Of a stretch of DNA of 9,361 nt, positions 7,207 through 9,361 are shown in pieces. Origin of the DNA: an uncultured bacterium (GTDB lineage Bacteria; Actinomycetota; Coriobacteriia; Coriobacteriales; Coriobacteriaceae); assembly GCA_905215275.1 (NCBI GenBank), contig CAJMPE010000070.1, positions 1 to 9,361 on the forward strand, written 5' to 3'. Each line of letters starts with the position of its first letter. The stretch's first letter is position 1. The position numbers and the translations under genes are program-made. The notes below the pieces were generated by a model that ran no database searches, was not told the origin of the DNA, and worked only from the letters and a program-made list of their open reading frames with translations.

Positions 7207-8043
7207 CTACTCACTCCCCTTTCCGTCGTTGGTGACGGGAATAAAGCCCGCCTCGCGAATCTGCTTGTCCATCTTTTCGGACGTCACATAGTCGATGTAA
7301 TCCTGCGCTTGCTGCGAAAGCGTCCCCTTCACAAAGAAGTAAAGGTCACGCGAGATGGGATAGCCGCCACTTGCGACCGTCTTCTCAGATGCCTCGACAT
7401 GGTTGACCGAAACGGCCTTAACCGAGGTCTTGGCATTGAGGCTCTCGACAAAACCCAGCGAGATGTAGCCAATGGCGCCACGCGAGCGGGACACGACATC
7501 GCGTACCTGGCCCGTGCCCGAAAGAACAGCCGAGCGGCGATCGAACGGCGTGCCGTCCATCACGATAGTGCGGAAGGCCTCGCGCGTACCGGACGCCTCG
7601 TCGCGGTTGATAACCTGAATCTTCAGGTCCTCGCCACCAACCTCTTTCCAGTTGGTGATCTTGCCCGCGTAGATATCGCGAAGCTGCTCGGTCGAGAGAT
7701 TGTCGACCGGGTTGTCGTCGTTCACGATGACTGCGATGCCGTCGTGTGCGATAACGATAGGCGTCAGGCCCAAATCCTGCTCGTCGGCATTGAGGCCACG
7801 AGACGAGCTGGCGATGTCGGCGGTGCCGGCGCTAACAGCTTCGATGCCAGCAGATGAGCCAAGGCCGGAGACGAGCACGTCGATGCCGGTCTCTTCCTTA
7901 AAGCCCTCGGCCGCAATCTCGGCAATGGGAAGGCAGGTGGTCGAGCCGGCCACGGTAATAGAAGACGTAGAAGATCCCGAGGAGCAGGCGCACAGCGTGA
8001 GCGCGAGCACTGCTGCACTCAGGACCGATGCGATCTTTCTCAT
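7207..8043 (-). CDS. pstS: Phosphate-binding lipoprotein PstS
   Basis: A 278-residue substrate-binding lipoprotein that captures phosphate outside the membrane and delivers it to PstC-PstA. The signal is RK (2-3), a hydrophobic core (5-17) and the lipobox LCAC with C20 as the likely lipidated cysteine, followed by a Ser/Gly linker (21-28). Phosphate-binding segments are AGSTTCLP (32-39, the GSTS-type loop with Cys37), GLGSSAGIEAVSAGTADIASSSR (60-82), AHDGIAVIVN (99-108, D101) and RDEASGTREAF (147-157, with S151-G152-T153). AGKITNWKEVGG (126-137) is a family hallmark. The start ATG shares ATGA with the pgeF stop, a 4-nt overlap, and I see no strong ribosome binding site of its own, so translation likely depends on pgeF. 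A longer upstream frame to 8454 is pgeF antisense-frame noise and has no signal peptide. Confidence 0.95.
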   Translation of the reverse strand: MRKIASVLSAAVLALTLCACSSGSSTSSITVAGSTTCLPIAEIAAEGFKEETGIDVLVSGLGSSAGIEAVSAGTADIASSSRGLNADEQDLGLTPIVIAHDGIAVIVNDDNPVDNLSTEQLRDIYAGKITNWKEVGGEDLKIQVINRDEASGTREAFRTIVMDGTPFDRRSAVLSGTGQVRDVVSRSRGAIGYISLGFVESLNAKTSVKAVSVNHVEASEKTVASGGYPISRDLYFFVKGTLSQQAQDYIDYVTSEKMDKQIREAGFIPVTNDGKGSE

Positions 8044-8840
8044 AGCATCACGCCGATCGCAGCATGGCGCCCACAGGTGCCGCCCTCGTTGCGGTAGGAA
8101 TAAAAGCGGTCGTTCTGACGAACGGTGGAAAGTTTGGTGTCCACAATGCCGTTCACATCGACACCGGCATCCACCAGCGCCTCGCGAATGGCGGCGGAAA
8201 GATCGAGCATGCGAGAAGCAGTAGCATCGATGCACGAGAACTCGGCGGCAAAGCGGTCCATAAGCTCTTGGGACACCTCGTACTCGTCGCCCAGGATATG
8301 GGGCCCAATATAGGCAGAGATGTCCTCCGGCTTGCAGCCAGCCGCCTCGCAGAGCGCTTGGCTGGCCTTGGCGGAAATGCGCGCAATCGTGCCCTTCCAG
8401 CCAGAATGCACCACGGCAAAACCGTTGGGAGCAACCAGCACCACGGGAACGCAATCGGCAAAGCAGAGCAGCACGGGTACCTCATGGGCCGTGCAGACAA
8501 GGGCATCACAGCCCTCGGCAATCTGCTCGCGAATGTTCTCGAGATCATCGGCGCCATTCGAGGTCACCGTCACGACATGGTCACCGTGCACTTGATTGGG
8601 AACAAGCAGATTATGCTCGCACTCGGCAGCCCCCATGGCCTCGAGCGCTCGACGACGATTTTCTTGAACAGCAAAGGGGTCATCGCCTACATGCGAGCCC
8701 AGGTTGAGCGAGGAGTACGCATCTTCGGAAACGCCACCGGTGCGCTCGGTAAAGGCAAAGCGGACATCGTGCGTCGCGCCCTCTACCAACGTAACTCCAT
8801 CATGGTCGACACGCGAAACGTTGTCCGCACGTGCTGCCAT
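8040..8840 (-). CDS. pgeF: Peptidoglycan editing factor PgeF (YfiH/laccase-domain family)
   Basis: A 266-residue cytoplasmic protein of the YfiH/DUF152 family, once called polyphenol oxidase. In E. coli PgeF corrects misincorporated L-Ser in muropeptide precursors; relatives act on purine nucleosides. The three zinc ligands expected of the family are present: H85 in NQVHG (82-86), C130 in CFADCVPVVL (126-135) and H145 in VVHSGWKG (143-150). RTGGVSEDAYSSLNLGSHVGDD (33-54) and YIGPHILGDEYEV are further hallmarks. ATG 8840 is chosen because AGGAGG (about 8853-8848) precedes it by 7 nt; reading back to 9032 adds 64 residues of intergenic sequence. The C-terminus overlaps pstS by 4 nt. The neighbourhood after ftsZ is usual, but here the next genes are pst rather than yggS. 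Confidence 0.93.
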   Translation of the reverse strand: MAARADNVSRVDHDGVTLVEGATHDVRFAFTERTGGVSEDAYSSLNLGSHVGDDPFAVQENRRRALEAMGAAECEHNLLVPNQVHGDHVVTVTSNGADDLENIREQIAEGCDALVCTAHEVPVLLCFADCVPVVLVAPNGFAVVHSGWKGTIARISAKASQALCEAAGCKPEDISAYIGPHILGDEYEVSQELMDRFAAEFSCIDATASRMLDLSAAIREALVDAGVDVNGIVDTKLSTVRQNDRFYSYRNEGGTCGRHAAIGVML

Positions 8841-8868
8841 ACTAAAGCCTCCTAATAACACAAGTATC

Positions 8869-8904
8869 GCGGCGACGCCGCAGCAGTCCGTGTCATACGG
8901 CTGC
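8869..8904 (-). other. Two adjacent hairpins in the pgeF-pst leader
   Basis: Two inverted repeats sit side by side upstream of the pgeF ribosome binding site. GCAG-t-CCGT (8883-8891) pairs with ACGGCTGC (8897-8904) over the 5-nt loop GTCAT, eight pairs with one bulged base. GCGGCG-A-CGCCGC (8869-8881) is a perfect odd palindrome, five pairs with a 3-nt loop. An AT-rich stretch and then AGGAGG follow on the - strand. There is no T run, so they are not terminators. They could shape the 5' end of the message or its translation. Confidence 0.4.
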
Positions 8905-8918
8905 CATACTTCATTAAA

Positions 8919-8961
8919 AGGATACCCGCAGTGGTAGGGGCCAAACGTAAAGGGAACGTAA
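8919..8961 (-). promoter_or_regulatory. Candidate Pho-type direct repeat and promoter for pgeF-pst
   Basis: On the - strand TTACGTT occurs twice, at 8961-8955 and 8950-8944, with a period of exactly 11 bp (7-bp unit, 4-bp spacer). That is the spacing known for PhoB/PhoP-class binding sites in several phyla. The units only partly resemble the actinobacterial GTTCACC consensus (GTTCCCT, then GTTTGGC). A weak -10-like TATCCT lies at 8924-8919. Starting near 8912, transcription would give a leader of about 70 nt before pgeF. The site lies in the only gap where a promoter for the pgeF-pst genes is expected. Assignment is inferred. Confidence 0.4.
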
Positions 8962-8976
8962 GGAGATTGGAGGCTT

Positions 8977-8990
8977 TCGTTTACAAACGA
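8977..8990. promoter_or_regulatory. Short palindrome downstream of ftsZ
   Basis: TCGTTT (8977-8982), AC, AAACGA (8985-8990) is a perfect 6-bp inverted repeat with a 2-bp centre. It lies between the ftsZ terminator and the candidate pgeF-pst promoter. The arms are too close for a good RNA hairpin, so a dimeric DNA-binding protein site is one reading; chance is another. Confidence 0.25.
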
Positions 8991-8995
8991 GAAAC

Positions 8996-9024
8996 AAAAA
9001 GGGCGCATCCATACGGACGCGCCC
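8996..9024 (-). terminator. Rho-independent terminator of ftsZ
   Basis: Read on the - strand, GGGCGCGTCC (9024-9015) pairs with GGATGCGCCC (9010-9001) over a GTAT loop, and TTTTT (9000-8996) then TGTTT follow. One pair is G-U on the - strand but mismatched on the + strand, fixing the direction. It begins 27 nt after the ftsZ stop and implies that pgeF-pst has its own promoter. Confidence 0.87.
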
Positions 9025-9050
9025 CTGTGCAAAACAATGCGAAGAACGAC

Positions 9051-9361
9051 TTAGAAGCTGCCACGCTTGAGGAAGTCGGGAAGCTCAAACTGATCGTTGC
9101 CAAAGTTGGGCAGCTCGGTACCACCGACGTTGCGAGTCGGGGCAGCCTGAGCGGGGCTGGCAGCCGGAGCAGTGCGCTGCGGCTCAGTAGAAGCAGCAGC
9201 CTTGCTCTGGGACTGCTGGGCAGCGAAGAGCTCGTCCTGACGGTTGACGTTGGAGTCGGAGAAGCCCGTAGCGATAACGGTGATGCGCACCTGGTCGCCC
9301 AGGGACTCGTCAACAACGGTACCGAAGATGATGTTGGCCTCGGGGTCGACAGCATTGGCGA
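9051..9361 (-). CDS. ftsZ: Cell division protein FtsZ, C-terminal part (cut by window edge)
   Basis: The last 102 residues of FtsZ, the tubulin-like GTPase that forms the division ring; the N-terminal part with the GTP-binding motifs lies beyond the window edge. The reading begins ANAVDPEANIIFGTVVDESLGDQVRITVIATGF, a near-diagnostic end of the FtsZ GTPase/C-terminal domain. A variable linker rich in Ala, Ser, Gln and Pro follows. The end, ELPDFLKRGSF, matches the conserved C-terminal peptide (IPxFLR type) that binds SepF, and SepF is encoded about 6 kb further along the same strand. A strong terminator follows at once. An ATG inside this frame at 9290 is internal and not a start. Confidence 0.96.
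   Translation of the reverse strand, partial: ANAVDPEANIIFGTVVDESLGDQVRITVIATGFSDSNVNRQDELFAAQQSQSKAAASTEPQRTAPAASPAQAAPTRNVGGTELPNFGNDQFELPDFLKRGSF

Noticed and set aside
8044..8454. Upstream extension of pstS
   Set aside because: The extension lies out of frame inside pgeF and would bury the signal peptide; the ATG at 8043 begins a good lipoprotein signal.
8841..9032. 64-residue N-terminal extension of PgeF
   Set aside because: It crosses the ftsZ terminator, while the ATG at 8840 has AGGAGG and begins the normal family N-terminus.

Overview
The window reads as chromosomal core DNA of a high-GC Gram-positive bacterium. DivIVA, SepF, YggT, YggS, PgeF and FtsZ lie together in the order found at the tail of the division-cell wall (dcw) cluster in Actinobacteria and Firmicutes. 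GC-ending codons dominate, and long antisense open frames shadow every gene. My best guess is a Coriobacteriia member (Collinsella-like), inferred from gene order and protein style and not proven. There are no RNA genes, mobile elements or CRISPR arrays.

Layout. Positions 1-222 hold no gene but carry short TTTGG-type repeats. A nitroreductase-family gene on the + strand (223-753) follows and ends in a strong terminator. Everything else is on the - strand, so it reads from right to left: the 3' end of ftsZ (9361-9051), its terminator, an intergenic region with a possible Pho-type direct repeat and a structured leader, then pgeF, pstS, pstC, pstA, pstB, phoU, yggS, sepF, yggT and divIVA. divIVA ends in a terminator facing that of the nitroreductase gene.

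Two gene sets are interleaved. One is the cell-division tail: FtsZ; SepF, its membrane anchor; DivIVA, a polar or septal scaffold; YggT, a small membrane protein; YggS, a PLP-homeostasis protein; and PgeF, a peptidoglycan editing factor. The other is a complete high-affinity phosphate importer with its regulator: PstS binds phosphate outside the cell, PstC and PstA form the channel, PstB supplies ATP hydrolysis and PhoU adjusts transport and signalling. The phosphate block sits between pgeF and yggS, and pstS overlaps the pgeF stop codon by 4 nt (ATGA). This suggests that pgeF and pst are transcribed together from the gap after ftsZ.

I see no obviously new multi-gene system. The points most worth a second look are the 11-bp-period direct repeat and two hairpins upstream of pgeF-pst, the absence of an ordinary start codon for yggT, the altered metal motifs and C-terminal extension of PhoU, the abrupt codon-usage switch inside the nitroreductase gene, and the repeats before that gene.
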